Counted from the first letter of the stretch, positions 16,195 to 24,654 are shown. The stretch: DNA of 64,000 nt from Streptacidiphilus albus JL83 (GCF_000744705.1 NZ_JQML01000001.1:4412017-4476016); one strand, 5' to 3'. Notes: generated by a model not told the origin, from the letters alone. Made by a program: numbers and translations.

Positions 16195-17385
16195 ATGCAT
16201 GACACCGCTTCGTGGGCGGTGTGCCTGGGTGGGGACCAGTTCCTCACCCAGGCGCTCCACCGCTCCTACGTCGTCGTTCCCGCCAAAGAGGCGGACGCCG
16301 GTCCCCTGCTGTCCTGGGACGACCTGAACACGATCCTCGCCACCCACCGCATCGAGTCGCCCCGGCTGCGGCTGTCGGTGGACGGGCAGACCGTACCCGT
16401 CGGCCAGTACTCGACCCCCATCGCCAACCGGCGCGGGGTGACCTGGAACCGGATGCACCCGGCCCAGCTCCACGCCAGTCTCGCCGGTGGCGCCTCGCTG
16501 GTGGTGGACGCCATCGACGAGATCCATCCGCCGGTCCGCGCCGCCGCCGAAGCGCTGGAGCGCTTCATCGGCACACCTGTGCAGACGAACGCCTACGCCT
16601 CGTGGACCGAGCAAGAGGGCTTCGGTCGGCACTGGGACGACCACGCGGTGGTCGTGGTCCAGCAGTACGGGGCGAAGCGCTGGCGCCTGTGGGAGCCGAC
16701 CCGGCAGGCACCCACCTTCCGCGACGTGGACGCCCCCGAGGAACCCGAGGGCGAGCCGGTCGCGGACTTCATCCTCAACCCGGGCGATGTCCTGTACCTG
16801 CCGCGCGGATGGTGGCACAGCGTCACCGCTGACCAGGGCACCGAGTCGCTACACCTCACCTTCGGACTCGTGGCCCAGACCGGGGCCACGCTCCTTGGCT
16901 GGCTGGTGGACGAACTGCACGAGAGCCCTGTTATCCGGACGGACATCCCGCTCCACGCCGACGTGCAGGAGAAGGCCGCCTACCTGGACGACCTGCGAGC
17001 CGCGGTGCTGACCGCGCTGTCGGACCCCGATCTGGTCGACCGCTGGGCGCGGTCCTCCGGCACCACCCACTTCGGCCGACCAGCACCGTCCCTGCCGTAC
17101 GTGAGCTCTCTCCCCGCCGAGAGGGAGATCGCGGTGCGGATCACCGCCCCGCGCGCCGAGGTCACCAGCAACCCGACCGCCGGGACCGTCACCCTGTCCG
17201 CCGCCGGAACCGCATGGGACTTCTCCGACCGCGCCGCACCCATCCTGCAAACCCTGCTGACCGGCAGCACGGTCAGCATCGGGGAACTTGCCGACGCCGC
17301 CCACCTGGAGGCCAAGGACGTGGCCAGCGTCCTAACCGTCCTCGTCCAGGGCCAAGCCCTGGCCGTCGTCAGGGCCGGCCGATGA
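16195..17385 (+). CDS. JmjC/cupin Fe(II)/2-oxoglutarate oxygenase (ribosomal-oxygenase-like)
   Basis: 396 residues of the Cupin_4 (YcfD/NO66/MINA53-like) type. A double-stranded beta-helix carries the iron triad H146-x-D148 (GRHWDDH) and H208 (LPRGWWHSV), with the dimerisation and winged-helix-like C-terminal region beyond residue 300. Characterised members hydroxylate protein side chains. Directly after the 46-residue peptide gene, it is the best candidate for modifying that peptide. The ATG at 16195 has only a weak ribosome site, so translation probably depends on the upstream peptide. Its stop overlaps the next start (ATGA). Confidence 0.9.
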   Translation: MHDTASWAVCLGGDQFLTQALHRSYVVVPAKEADAGPLLSWDDLNTILATHRIESPRLRLSVDGQTVPVGQYSTPIANRRGVTWNRMHPAQLHASLAGGASLVVDAIDEIHPPVRAAAEALERFIGTPVQTNAYASWTEQEGFGRHWDDHAVVVVQQYGAKRWRLWEPTRQAPTFRDVDAPEEPEGEPVADFILNPGDVLYLPRGWWHSVTADQGTESLHLTFGLVAQTGATLLGWLVDELHESPVIRTDIPLHADVQEKAAYLDDLRAAVLTALSDPDLVDRWARSSGTTHFGRPAPSLPYVSSLPAEREIAVRITAPRAEVTSNPTAGTVTLSAAGTAWDFSDRAAPILQTLLTGSTVSIGELADAAHLEAKDVASVLTVLVQGQALAVVRAGR

Positions 17386-18224
17386 GCCCCGAACTCGGCC
17401 TGGGGACCTACCGGGTGCGCGCCGTCAGCGACGCGGCGCGCACCACCCTCATGGCCGGGGCTCAGTGGATCGACACCGCCCCCAACTACGCCCACGGCCG
17501 GGCACACCTCGACCTCGCCTCGGTTCTCGCCGAGTACCCAACCGCCAAGGTGACGACAAAGACCGGCTTCCACCCGAACAGCCGCCACAGCATCGCCCCC
17601 GCGGACGTCCGCGCCCAGACCGAGGAATCGCTCGCCGTTCTCGGTCGAGCCGACATCGTCTTCGTCCACAACCCCGAGCGGTCCAGCCACGACCGGGAGC
17701 AACTGCACCACAACCTCCGGGCCGCGTTCGCCGTGCTGGAGGAATTCGCGCACGCCGGCCGCATCGGGGGCTACGGCGTCGCCACCTGGTCCGGCTTCAC
17801 CACGCAGGCGTTCACCATCGCCGAACTGACTGAACTGGCCAGCCAAGCGGCCGGATCGGCGGCCCACCACCTCATCGGTGTGCAGATGCCGGTCAGTCTC
17901 GTCGTGGCCGAGCCCATCGCCCAGGCCCTCAACGGAGACGGCCCCCTTGTTCACGCCCGACACGCAGGAATCACCACCTTCGCATCCGCCCCCCTCCACG
18001 GTGGCGAACTGCCCAGCCTCATGACACCCGAACTGGTGAACCTCATCCAACCGGGATCGACCCCGCACACCGCCGCGTTCCAGCTCATCGGAGCGTGCCC
18101 GGCGCTGGACGTCGTCCTCACGTCGACCAGCACCAGCCAGCATTGGGACGATGCCAGGGAGGCTCTCGCCAAGCCGATCCCAGAACAGCGACTCAGGACG
18201 GTACTCGATGTCCTTTCAGCCTGA
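17382..18224 (+). CDS. Aldo/keto reductase family protein (first copy)
   Basis: 280 residues with a TIM-barrel AKR pattern: GLGTYRV at strand 1, AGAQWIDTAPNYAHGRAHLD (catalytic Asp and Tyr), TKTGF carrying the lysine, and FVHNPE replacing the usual LHxPD. The NADPH-binding C-terminus is short and lacks the usual IPG.....N segment, so cofactor use is uncertain. The start ATG overlaps the oxygenase stop, and its 3' end overlaps the kinase-like gene by 17 bases. It could reduce a carbonyl of the product. A second, more divergent copy follows the radical SAM gene. Confidence 0.8.
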   Translation: MSPELGLGTYRVRAVSDAARTTLMAGAQWIDTAPNYAHGRAHLDLASVLAEYPTAKVTTKTGFHPNSRHSIAPADVRAQTEESLAVLGRADIVFVHNPERSSHDREQLHHNLRAAFAVLEEFAHAGRIGGYGVATWSGFTTQAFTIAELTELASQAAGSAAHHLIGVQMPVSLVVAEPIAQALNGDGPLVHARHAGITTFASAPLHGGELPSLMTPELVNLIQPGSTPHTAAFQLIGACPALDVVLTSTSTSQHWDDAREALAKPIPEQRLRTVLDVLSA

Positions 18225-19062
18225 TGCCGACACCCGGGAGAACCTGCTGGCCGCGCACGCCAAGGTCGCAGCGTTCCTCGGCCTCGCCTGCACCGGACCG
18301 CCGATCTTCGGCACCTCTGGCACTACCGTCGGATGCGCAGCCGACTTTGTCTGGCTCCGCGTCTCCAGAAGCAGCCGCAAGCGAGCGCCGCGGCCGGCCG
18401 GCCAGGGTGCCCTCGGCGCAGAGCAGATCCTCTCCGCCGCCATCCCTCGGCCCCGGCTCCACAGCACTGTGGACTGGACCGATAGCTCCTGGTTCTACCA
18501 GGCCGACGTCTTCGATCTGGTGGGGCCGGCGATCTCTTCAACGCCGGACCTTCGAGCCGACCCCGGCTTGGACGACGGCTGGTGGGCCGCACTGAGCGGC
18601 GCCCTCGCCGACATCGCGACCGTGACTGCGCCGAGTGCGAAGATCACCCTGCGCCAGGCATGGGTCGAAGAGGTCTTCCCGAAATACCTCGGCATCCCGG
18701 CCCCGGCCGACGTCGAGCGCACCGTCGGCCATGGTGACCTCCAGTGGGCCAACCTGACCGCCGGGCCACTCCAGATCCTTGACTGGGAGCGCTGGGGCCT
18801 CGTTCCAGTCGGCTACGACCCCGCGGTTCTGTGGGTCAGCAGCCTCCTCGTACCCGTCGTCGCGGACCGAGTCCTGGTCGAGTTCTCCGACATCCTGGAC
18901 ACCCCGGCCGGCCGTGTCGGACAGCTGGTCGCTCTCGCGGAGATGCTTCAGGCCGTCGACCGCGGCCACTACCCGCAGTTGGCAACCATCCTGGCTGATC
19001 GCGCGCGTGACCTCACTGGGGTCCCCCTCCCGCAGAATGCCCTTTCCAAGGGTGCTCGGTAG
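18208..19062 (+). CDS. Aminoglycoside phosphotransferase-like kinase
   Basis: 284 residues of the APH/choline-kinase fold. The Brenner motif VGHGDLQWANL (catalytic Asp, metal Asn) and the ILDWERWG metal motif (DFG equivalent) are intact. The N-terminal nucleotide-binding lobe is atypical (GTSGTTVGCAADFVWL in place of a glycine loop plus VAIK). It probably phosphorylates a hydroxyl of a small molecule, either in biosynthesis or to mask activity. ATG 18208 lies within the end of the reductase gene. It is the last gene before a 297-base gap with a repeat array. Confidence 0.82.
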   Translation: MSFQPDADTRENLLAAHAKVAAFLGLACTGPPIFGTSGTTVGCAADFVWLRVSRSSRKRAPRPAGQGALGAEQILSAAIPRPRLHSTVDWTDSSWFYQADVFDLVGPAISSTPDLRADPGLDDGWWAALSGALADIATVTAPSAKITLRQAWVEEVFPKYLGIPAPADVERTVGHGDLQWANLTAGPLQILDWERWGLVPVGYDPAVLWVSSLLVPVVADRVLVEFSDILDTPAGRVGQLVALAEMLQAVDRGHYPQLATILADRARDLTGVPLPQNALSKGAR

Positions 19063-19157
19063 CTCATGCACCGGACGGGCCATTCATAGCCAGCTCCCTG
19101 ATCTTCCATTTGTGGCGTCGGTGAGGCGACGTACTACACGCGCTGACTTGACTGAAA

Positions 19158-19203
19158 ACGTCTCGGGACGTCTCTAGAACGTCCCGGAACGTGGTTGGAA
19201 CGT
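19158..19203. promoter_or_regulatory. Five ACGT direct repeats at 10-11 bp spacing
   Basis: ACGT starts at 19158, 19168, 19179, 19189 and 19200, giving spacings of 10, 11, 10 and 11 bp, one unit per helical turn. Units read AACGTCTCGG, GACGTCTCTA, AACGTCCCGG, AACGTGGTTGG and AACGTGCTCGG, so the repeats are direct. The block lies about 160 bases upstream of the radical SAM start, in a 297-base gap otherwise without features. It is probably an operator array for cooperative binding, related to the three-copy block at 10354-10384. Confidence 0.65.
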
Positions 19204-19359
19204 GCTCGGTCGGACCGGCAAGATCGAGCGCTGCCGTAGCGCCGACGACTCCAGACGCCCGGAGCCAGGACTGCGGCACCTACTTTCTCGCCCGCAAGCC
19301 CGACTCGTGCAGCTCCCTCTCCCTGAGCAAGATTCATTCCTTCCGAAAGACAGGTGGCC

Positions 19360-20490
19360 ATGAAGCACGAGGCGCAACAAACACCGCTGAAGGTAATGGA
19401 CAACCGATACTCGCCCGGCATGCGCAAATGGAACCTCCGGTTCGGCATCACGTCCCGCTGCAATATCCGCTGCCAGTACTGCCTGCCTGAGGGAAAGCAG
19501 GGTGTGATCGTCCAGCCTTCGCTGAAGGAGGCGATCGAGGTCCTTCAGGCCGGCTACGACATCGGCTTCCGGCGGGTCCACTACACCGGCGGGGAACCCA
19601 CCGTTCGACGGGACTTCGTGGAGATGCTCCGCGCGGGCAAGGAGATCGGCTACGACCAGCAGATCGTCACAACCAACGGCTACCGCCTGCACCACTTCAT
19701 CGAGGAGGCGATCGACGCCGGCCTGACCCGCGCGATCATCAGCATCGACACCCTGGATGAGCAGCGCAACCAGGACATCACCCGTCGAGGCTTCCACGCT
19801 GACACCCTGCGCAGCATCGAGCGATCGGTCGAGCTGCTGCCGACCCTGACCAAGATCTCGTGCGTGACGATGCGCGACACCCTGCACGAGCTGCCCGCGT
19901 TCATCGAGTACGCCCGGCAGTTGAACAACAGCGGCGGGGCAGGCCAGTTGGCGATCAAGCTGAACCAGTTCTTCCCCTCGAACCCCGCACAGCTCGGCGC
20001 TGAAGGCGAGGCGTTCTGGAAGGACCAGTTCGTGGAGGAGCCGGCGATCCTCGAAGCGCTCGCCAGGGCGGGTGAACTGCGCCCGGTGCGGCGGGAGTCG
20101 ATAGAGGGCGACAACCCGAGCTACAACTACTACGAGATCGGCGACACCGGCGTGAAGGTCGCGGTGCTCGCGATGTTCTCCTGGGACTACCCGTGCGGCG
20201 GCTGCTGGAAGCTGCGGATCAGCCCGAACGGGATGACGACGGTCTGCATCAGCCAGAAAAACCCGCCGATCCTGTGGGGAATGTCGCTGGACGAGAAGCG
20301 CGAGACGTTCAAGCGCCTGACCGGCTACCGCGACAGCGAACAGTTCGACATCGACAACCCGAACCGCAAGCACTACCGCGACCAGCTCGGCGAGCTGCGG
20401 TTCGACAAGGTCGTCGGCCCGCAGAAGACGATCGCGCACTTCCGCACCATCCTCACCCGCGAGGCCTTGGAAGCGCGGGGTGAGATGTGA
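19360..20490 (+). CDS. MoaA-like radical SAM enzyme
   Basis: 376 residues. The radical SAM cluster motif is C34-x3-C38-x2-C41 (SRCNIRCQYCLPEG), with YTGGEPTVRRDF (SAM binding) and TTNGYRLHHF. A C-terminal auxiliary [4Fe-4S] motif, C279-x2-C282-x13-C296, has the exact spacing of the GTP 3',8-cyclase MoaA; the MoaA motif CNRxR reads CWKLR here, and the C-terminal Gly-Gly needed by MoaA is absent. It therefore looks like a MoaA relative with a changed substrate, possibly a nucleotide or a peptide. ATG 19360 was chosen (AGGTGG upstream); GTG 19354 is possible. It opens a second operon section, overlapping the next gene by GTGA. Confidence 0.9.
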   Translation: MKHEAQQTPLKVMDNRYSPGMRKWNLRFGITSRCNIRCQYCLPEGKQGVIVQPSLKEAIEVLQAGYDIGFRRVHYTGGEPTVRRDFVEMLRAGKEIGYDQQIVTTNGYRLHHFIEEAIDAGLTRAIISIDTLDEQRNQDITRRGFHADTLRSIERSVELLPTLTKISCVTMRDTLHELPAFIEYARQLNNSGGAGQLAIKLNQFFPSNPAQLGAEGEAFWKDQFVEEPAILEALARAGELRPVRRESIEGDNPSYNYYEIGDTGVKVAVLAMFSWDYPCGGCWKLRISPNGMTTVCISQKNPPILWGMSLDEKRETFKRLTGYRDSEQFDIDNPNRKHYRDQLGELRFDKVVGPQKTIAHFRTILTREALEARGEM

Positions 20491-21302
20491 CGGACGTGGA
20501 CCGCCTGTGCTTCGGCACCTCGACGTTCGTCGCCGGCCGTCTGCTCCCCGGCAAGGACTCGCGGCCCGGCCTGGCTGCGCTGCGCGCCGCGCTGGACGCC
20601 GGGATCCGCACGATCCACTCCAATCCACACCTCGGCACGCAGTGGGCGGTACGGGAGGTACTGGACGAGGTCGGCCCGGTCGCCGGGCTCCGTCACCTGA
20701 TCAAGGCGGAGTGCCCGTTGCGAGGCGATCTCGAAGCACGCATCAGCACCGCCATCGAGATGTCCACCGGGCAGTTGGGCATCAGCCGGATCGACGCGCT
20801 GGTTCTGCAAGTCGATCTCAAACGCACGGAGCGGACTGAACTGCTCAACGACCAAGTAGCGTTGGGCAACTTCTACAGGACCGGCGCGCGGGTGGCGTTC
20901 GCTTCCGGCCGCATCGGTGCGGTCTACGCCTACTGCCACGGCCCGGCAGCCGTCCGCGCCGCTCTGCGCGAGGAGCCGATCACGGCCATCGCCGCCCAAT
21001 ACCACCTCGCCTCACCCTGGCCGATCTCCCATCTCGCCCAGATCACCCGGGCCGGCCGCAGCTTCGTCGGGATGTCGCCGCTCAACCGCGGTGCCCTGAT
21101 CGACCCGCTCTCCCGCACCGCGAGCTCCAGACTCCGCCCACTCACCTGGGCGCTGCGCGACCCCCGCGTGGAGACCGTGGCCATCACCATGTCCTCGCCG
21201 GATCACGTCCACGAGGTGATCGACACCGCCCAGCACACGCAACGATCAAGGCCGTCCGACCCTCACGCCGGCGGCACCGCGCTCAAGGAGACCGTCCTGT
21301 GA
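20487..21302 (+). CDS. Aldo/keto reductase-like protein (second copy, divergent)
   Basis: 271 residues, starting GTG 20487 within the radical SAM stop. TIM-barrel features include FGTSTFVAGRLLPG at the start, DAGIRTIHSNPHLGTQ (the site of the AKR Asp-Tyr pair, here lacking the Tyr), HLIKAECPL (Lys position) and a late SPLNRGALID loop. The departure of catalytic residues from canonical AKRs suggests altered or lost reductase activity. It is coupled to the radical SAM gene upstream and to the 41-residue gene downstream, so it probably acts directly on the radical SAM product. Confidence 0.7.
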   Translation: MTDVDRLCFGTSTFVAGRLLPGKDSRPGLAALRAALDAGIRTIHSNPHLGTQWAVREVLDEVGPVAGLRHLIKAECPLRGDLEARISTAIEMSTGQLGISRIDALVLQVDLKRTERTELLNDQVALGNFYRTGARVAFASGRIGAVYAYCHGPAAVRAALREEPITAIAAQYHLASPWPISHLAQITRAGRSFVGMSPLNRGALIDPLSRTASSRLRPLTWALRDPRVETVAITMSSPDHVHEVIDTAQHTQRSRPSDPHAGGTALKETVL

Positions 21303-21424
21303 TTGACCTCGCCCGGCTGTGGACGGACCCCGAGAGTCATGTCCGGGCCGACAGCGCGATCTGCATCCCCAGAGACCTGCGCCCGTGCATCGGCGGCCAG
21401 GACTCGATCGGCAGGCGCGGTTGA
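21299..21424 (+). CDS. 41-residue small protein between reductase and carbamoyltransferase
   Basis: GTG 21299 overlaps the reductase stop (GTGA) and has a perfect AAGGAG ribosome site 9 bases upstream; the TGA stop overlaps the TTG start of the carbamoyltransferase. Both junctions are tight, so the frame is probably translated. The product begins MIDLARLWTDPESHVRADSA and ends with a basic region containing two Cys (ICIPRDLRPCIGGQDSIGRR). No family is recognised. It could be a peptide substrate, a small subunit, or an N-terminal part that has become separated from the carbamoyltransferase. Confidence 0.65.
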   Translation: MIDLARLWTDPESHVRADSAICIPRDLRPCIGGQDSIGRRG

Positions 21425-23133
21425 CTCTGACCCTGGGGCTGAACTTCGGCACCCACGACGCGGCCGCGGCCATCGTTCACAACGGGACGGTGGTCGCCGC
21501 CGTCGAAGAGGAGCGCCTGAACCGTATCAAGAACACGAAGGTGTTCCCCGAACAGGCAATCCGGGCTTGCCTGGACGTGGCTGGCGCCCACCCGCAGGAC
21601 CTCGACCAGGCAGCGCTGTTCGTTGACCCGAAGCTTCACCTACTCCTGGCGCCGTCGAACCTGCGTTACGGCACTCCGGCGTCGATCGGCTCGCTGCTGT
21701 CTGACCTGGACAAGTACCGCACGCGCCGCCGGCTTCCCCACGCGATTCGCCGCAGCGGCCTCTTACCAGTGCACTTACCGCTCGTTCCCGTGGCGCACCA
21801 CCGTGCGCACGCTGCCAGCGCCTACCTGACCTCCCCGTTCGATGACGCCTTGGTCGTCACCCTCGACGGCCGCGGCGAGTACGAGACCGCCGCAATCTAC
21901 GACGGCATCGACGGCCGGATGACGAGGCAGCACCACATCGTCTATCCGCACTCGTTCGGATACCTGTACAGCGCGCTGACCCGGTACCTGGGCTTCCGGC
22001 CGCAGAGCGACGAGTACAAAGTGATGGGTCTGGCGGCGTACGGAGGCCCGCGGTACCTGGATCAGATCCAGCGCCTCGCCTGGTTGGACGAGCGCACCGG
22101 CCAGCTGCACCTGAACCTGCGCTACTTCGACCACCACCGCCGGCCCAGTGCCCAGCGCAGCCTGTACAGCCCGGCTCTGGTCGAGCTTCTCGGGCCGCCC
22201 AGGGGCCCTGATGACGCGATCACCGATCGGCACCGCGACATCGCCCGCGCGCTGCAGCACCTCCTGGAGCAGTTGGTCGGCTCCTACCTCGCGTTCGCGC
22301 AGCGCCTCGTACCGCGTCGATCGCTGTGCCTGGCCGGCGGCGTCGCGCTCAACTGCGTCGCCAATGCCGCAGTGATCGCTTCGGGTCGGTTCGACCGGAT
22401 CTTCATCCAGCCCGCAGCAGGTGACGCCGGGACCTCCGCCGGCGCGGCGCTGGTCTCCGGGGCCAGCCCGGTCCGGCACCCTTTGCAGCACACGTTCCTC
22501 GGCCCCACCTACGAGGCGGACACAATCCGCGCGGCCCTGAGCAGCATCCCCGCCGATCGGTACCGGGTGCGTCACACGGCTGAGCCGCACCGGGAGGCCG
22601 CGCGGCTACTGAGAGCAGAGAAGGTGATCGGCTGGTTCCAGGGCCGGATGGAGTTCGGTCCGCGAGCGCTGGGAGCCCGCAGCATCCTGGCCTCCCCCCA
22701 GCACGCCGCGACCGCCAACCGGATCAACGCCATGATCAAGCAGCGGGAGGCGTTTCGACCGTTCGCGCCGGCCGTACTGGCTGAGCACGCCGACGACTTC
22801 TTCGCCCTGCCGTCGGCCGGTGAACTCGTGTACCCGTACATGCTGGCGACCGGCACCGTGCGCCAGCAGCAGCGGGCACTGCTTCCCGCAGTCGTCCACG
22901 TGGACGGGTCCGCCCGCGTCCAGACGGTGCATCGGCGCACGAACCCCCTGCTGTGGAACGTCATCGACGCGTACCACCAGCTTTCGGGGCTGCCTGTCTT
23001 GCTGAACACCAGCTTCAACGGCGCGGACGAGCCGATCGTCTGCACCCCGAGCGATGCGGTCAGCACCTTCCTGCGCTGCGGTCTGGACGCACTCGTGGCC
23101 GGCCCGTACGTCATCGAGGAGATCACCCGTTGA
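21421..23133 (+). CDS. NodU/CmcH-family O-carbamoyltransferase
   Basis: 570 residues from a TTG start overlapping the preceding stop. An N-terminal Kae1/TsaD-like domain contains GLNFGTHDAAAAIV, EEERLNRIKNTK, VAHHRAHAASAYLTSPFDDA (metal-binding histidines) and LTRYLGFRPQSDEYKVMGLA. The C-terminal Carbam_trans_C domain has GWFQGRMEFGPRALGARSIL, REAFRPFAPAVL and LLNTSFNGADEPIV. These enzymes transfer carbamoyl from carbamoyl phosphate through carbamoyl-AMP to a hydroxyl, as in cephamycin, novobiocin and Nod factor. The product should therefore carry an O- or N-carbamoyl group. Two TTA codons (21763 and 21775) make its translation dependent on the rare bldA tRNA. Confidence 0.92.
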   Translation: MTLTLGLNFGTHDAAAAIVHNGTVVAAVEEERLNRIKNTKVFPEQAIRACLDVAGAHPQDLDQAALFVDPKLHLLLAPSNLRYGTPASIGSLLSDLDKYRTRRRLPHAIRRSGLLPVHLPLVPVAHHRAHAASAYLTSPFDDALVVTLDGRGEYETAAIYDGIDGRMTRQHHIVYPHSFGYLYSALTRYLGFRPQSDEYKVMGLAAYGGPRYLDQIQRLAWLDERTGQLHLNLRYFDHHRRPSAQRSLYSPALVELLGPPRGPDDAITDRHRDIARALQHLLEQLVGSYLAFAQRLVPRRSLCLAGGVALNCVANAAVIASGRFDRIFIQPAAGDAGTSAGAALVSGASPVRHPLQHTFLGPTYEADTIRAALSSIPADRYRVRHTAEPHREAARLLRAEKVIGWFQGRMEFGPRALGARSILASPQHAATANRINAMIKQREAFRPFAPAVLAEHADDFFALPSAGELVYPYMLATGTVRQQQRALLPAVVHVDGSARVQTVHRRTNPLLWNVIDAYHQLSGLPVLLNTSFNGADEPIVCTPSDAVSTFLRCGLDALVAGPYVIEEITR

Positions 23134-23936
23134 ACCGCCCCAGCAGCATCATCCCTGCCCCCTTACGCCTAGCGGTGGAACGAGAGTTCGGCCCTGTCCT
23201 CCGCCTCTCGGAGCGACCAGGCGGCCACACACCCGGCATCAGCGCCGTACTCACCCTGGCCAACCGACGCGTCTTCCTCAAGGCGATAGAGGTCTGCCAC
23301 CCGCTCTCGAAGGACCACCAGCTGGAGGCCGGGATCAACTCCGTCCTGCCGCCCGGCCTCGGACCCCGGTTGCTGTGGTCCGACACCGTGGGTGGCTGGC
23401 TCGCCCTCGTCTTCGAGTTCGTCGACGGTCGCCACCCCGATCTCAGCCCACGCTCACCGGACGTCCCCATGGTCTTGGAGAAGATCAGCATGCTGATCGA
23501 CTTCCTGACCCCCAGCCCGTACGCCGATGCCGCTGCGATCAGCGACCACCGCGCCTACCGGACGGCGCCGATGGAACTCCTTACCGGTGACACGCTGCTT
23601 CACTGCTCCCCCCGACCGGACAATCTGATCATCAACAGCGAGGTCCACGTGGTCGACTGGGGTTCCAGCCGCGTGGGGGCGGGCTGGTTGGTGGTCGCAT
23701 TCATGGTGCCGCACTTCATCGTGGCTGGACACAGCCCCCGCAGCGCTGAAGCACTCGCCCGCACTGTCCCAGCCTTCCGGGCAGCCTCCCAGAAGGCCGT
23801 GGCGACCGTCGCGCAGGTCCTGGCGACCTACTGGGGCAGCCGCATCGACCACTACCCGCCCGGTGCTTTGTACGACTACCGCGTCCGGGCCGCCCACGCT
23901 GCCGGCAGCTGGGCGGCGCACTGCAACACGCCGTAG
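23130..23936 (+). CDS. APH-like protein with altered catalytic loop
   Basis: 268 residues starting TTG 23130 inside the carbamoyltransferase stop. The fold resembles aminoglycoside phosphotransferases: RRVFLKAIEV (Lys of the N-lobe), LALVFEFVDGRHPDL (hinge) and VHVVDWGSSRVG (metal DFG position). The HGDxxxxN loop reads HCSPRPDN, so the catalytic Asp is Ser. It may be a pseudokinase or use another mechanism. A TTA codon occurs at 23163. It is the last gene of the operon, followed by a 15-bp terminator stem. Confidence 0.75.
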   Translation: MNRPSSIIPAPLRLAVEREFGPVLRLSERPGGHTPGISAVLTLANRRVFLKAIEVCHPLSKDHQLEAGINSVLPPGLGPRLLWSDTVGGWLALVFEFVDGRHPDLSPRSPDVPMVLEKISMLIDFLTPSPYADAAAISDHRAYRTAPMELLTGDTLLHCSPRPDNLIINSEVHVVDWGSSRVGAGWLVVAFMVPHFIVAGHSPRSAEALARTVPAFRAASQKAVATVAQVLATYWGSRIDHYPPGALYDYRVRAAHAAGSWAAHCNTP

Positions 23937-23939
23937 ATG

Positions 23940-23972
23940 GTCGGCCTGCGGCGGTCCCCGCCGCAGGCCGAC
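23940..23972 (+). terminator. Strong hairpin terminator
   Basis: A perfect 15-bp stem (23940-23954 with 23958-23972) and a 3-base loop begin three bases after the kinase-like stop. There is no U-tract, as is usual for Streptomyces terminators. It separates the biosynthetic operon from the NUDIX gene. Confidence 0.85.
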
Positions 23973-24046
23973 TACGGCACGAGAATGATCCTCAACCCGC
24001 ATAGGCCCAGCTCACCGCCGAGCTGTCCGGATCTGAGGAGCAACAC

Positions 24047-24541
24047 GTGCACCGCAACATCCCGCCATCCGACCTTGCCCCCGTGGAGGATGCCGCTCGT
24101 GACGGCATCGAGCGCTTCGGGGCCGGGTGTCTGATCCGTGACGGTGACCGGATCCTCCTGCTCAGACGGAAGCAGGGCGACTGCATGGAGGGCCTGTACG
24201 AGCTTCCATCCGGTGGTGTGGAGCCCGGTGAAAGCGTGGAGGAGGCCGCCCGGCGGGAGACCATGGAGGAGAGCGGCCTGGCGGTAACGATCACCGGCTA
24301 CCTCGGCTCCGTCGATTTCACCAACCGCAAGGGGCAGCGGGGCCGGCAGTACGCCTTCACCGCCACTGCGGCGAGCACCGAGCCCATCATCTTGAGCGAG
24401 CACGACGACTTCGTCTGGGCCAAGCCGGATGCCCTGCCGGATGTCTCGGACGCTGTGCGCAGTCTGATCGCGCTGGACGAGAGGATCCGATCGACCTCGG
24501 CAACCGGCTGTGCGGGCGCCTCCGGCAGCGGAGGCCGCTGA
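24047..24541 (+). CDS. NUDIX hydrolase (second copy)
   Basis: 164 residues with a complete NUDIX box (GGVEPGESVEEAARRETMEE followed by SGL). GTG 24047 is preceded by GAGGAG 6 bases upstream. The N-terminal DGDRILLLRRKQGD strand and WAKPDALPDV tail are typical of MutT/ADP-ribose pyrophosphatase-like proteins. It is separated by a terminator from the biosynthetic operon and lies just upstream of the SerRS leader, in what may be a self-protection group with SerRS and GNAT. It could hydrolyse a nucleotide form of the product. Confidence 0.9.
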   Translation: MHRNIPPSDLAPVEDAARDGIERFGAGCLIRDGDRILLLRRKQGDCMEGLYELPSGGVEPGESVEEAARRETMEESGLAVTITGYLGSVDFTNRKGQRGRQYAFTATAASTEPIILSEHDDFVWAKPDALPDVSDAVRSLIALDERIRSTSATGCAGASGSGGR

Positions 24542-24654
24542 GCTGGGAGGCTCCAGGCTATGACGACAGTCCGCCATTACTCAGGGTGATCGGCTGAATC
24601 TGGACGGCGATTCTGCGTTGCTCGTGGCGTGCAGGGCGTTCTATCCTCTGGACA

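Noticed and set aside
19158..19203. CRISPR-like repeat array
   Set aside because: Units are only 10-11 bp with no spacers and no cas genes; the helical phasing fits an operator array.
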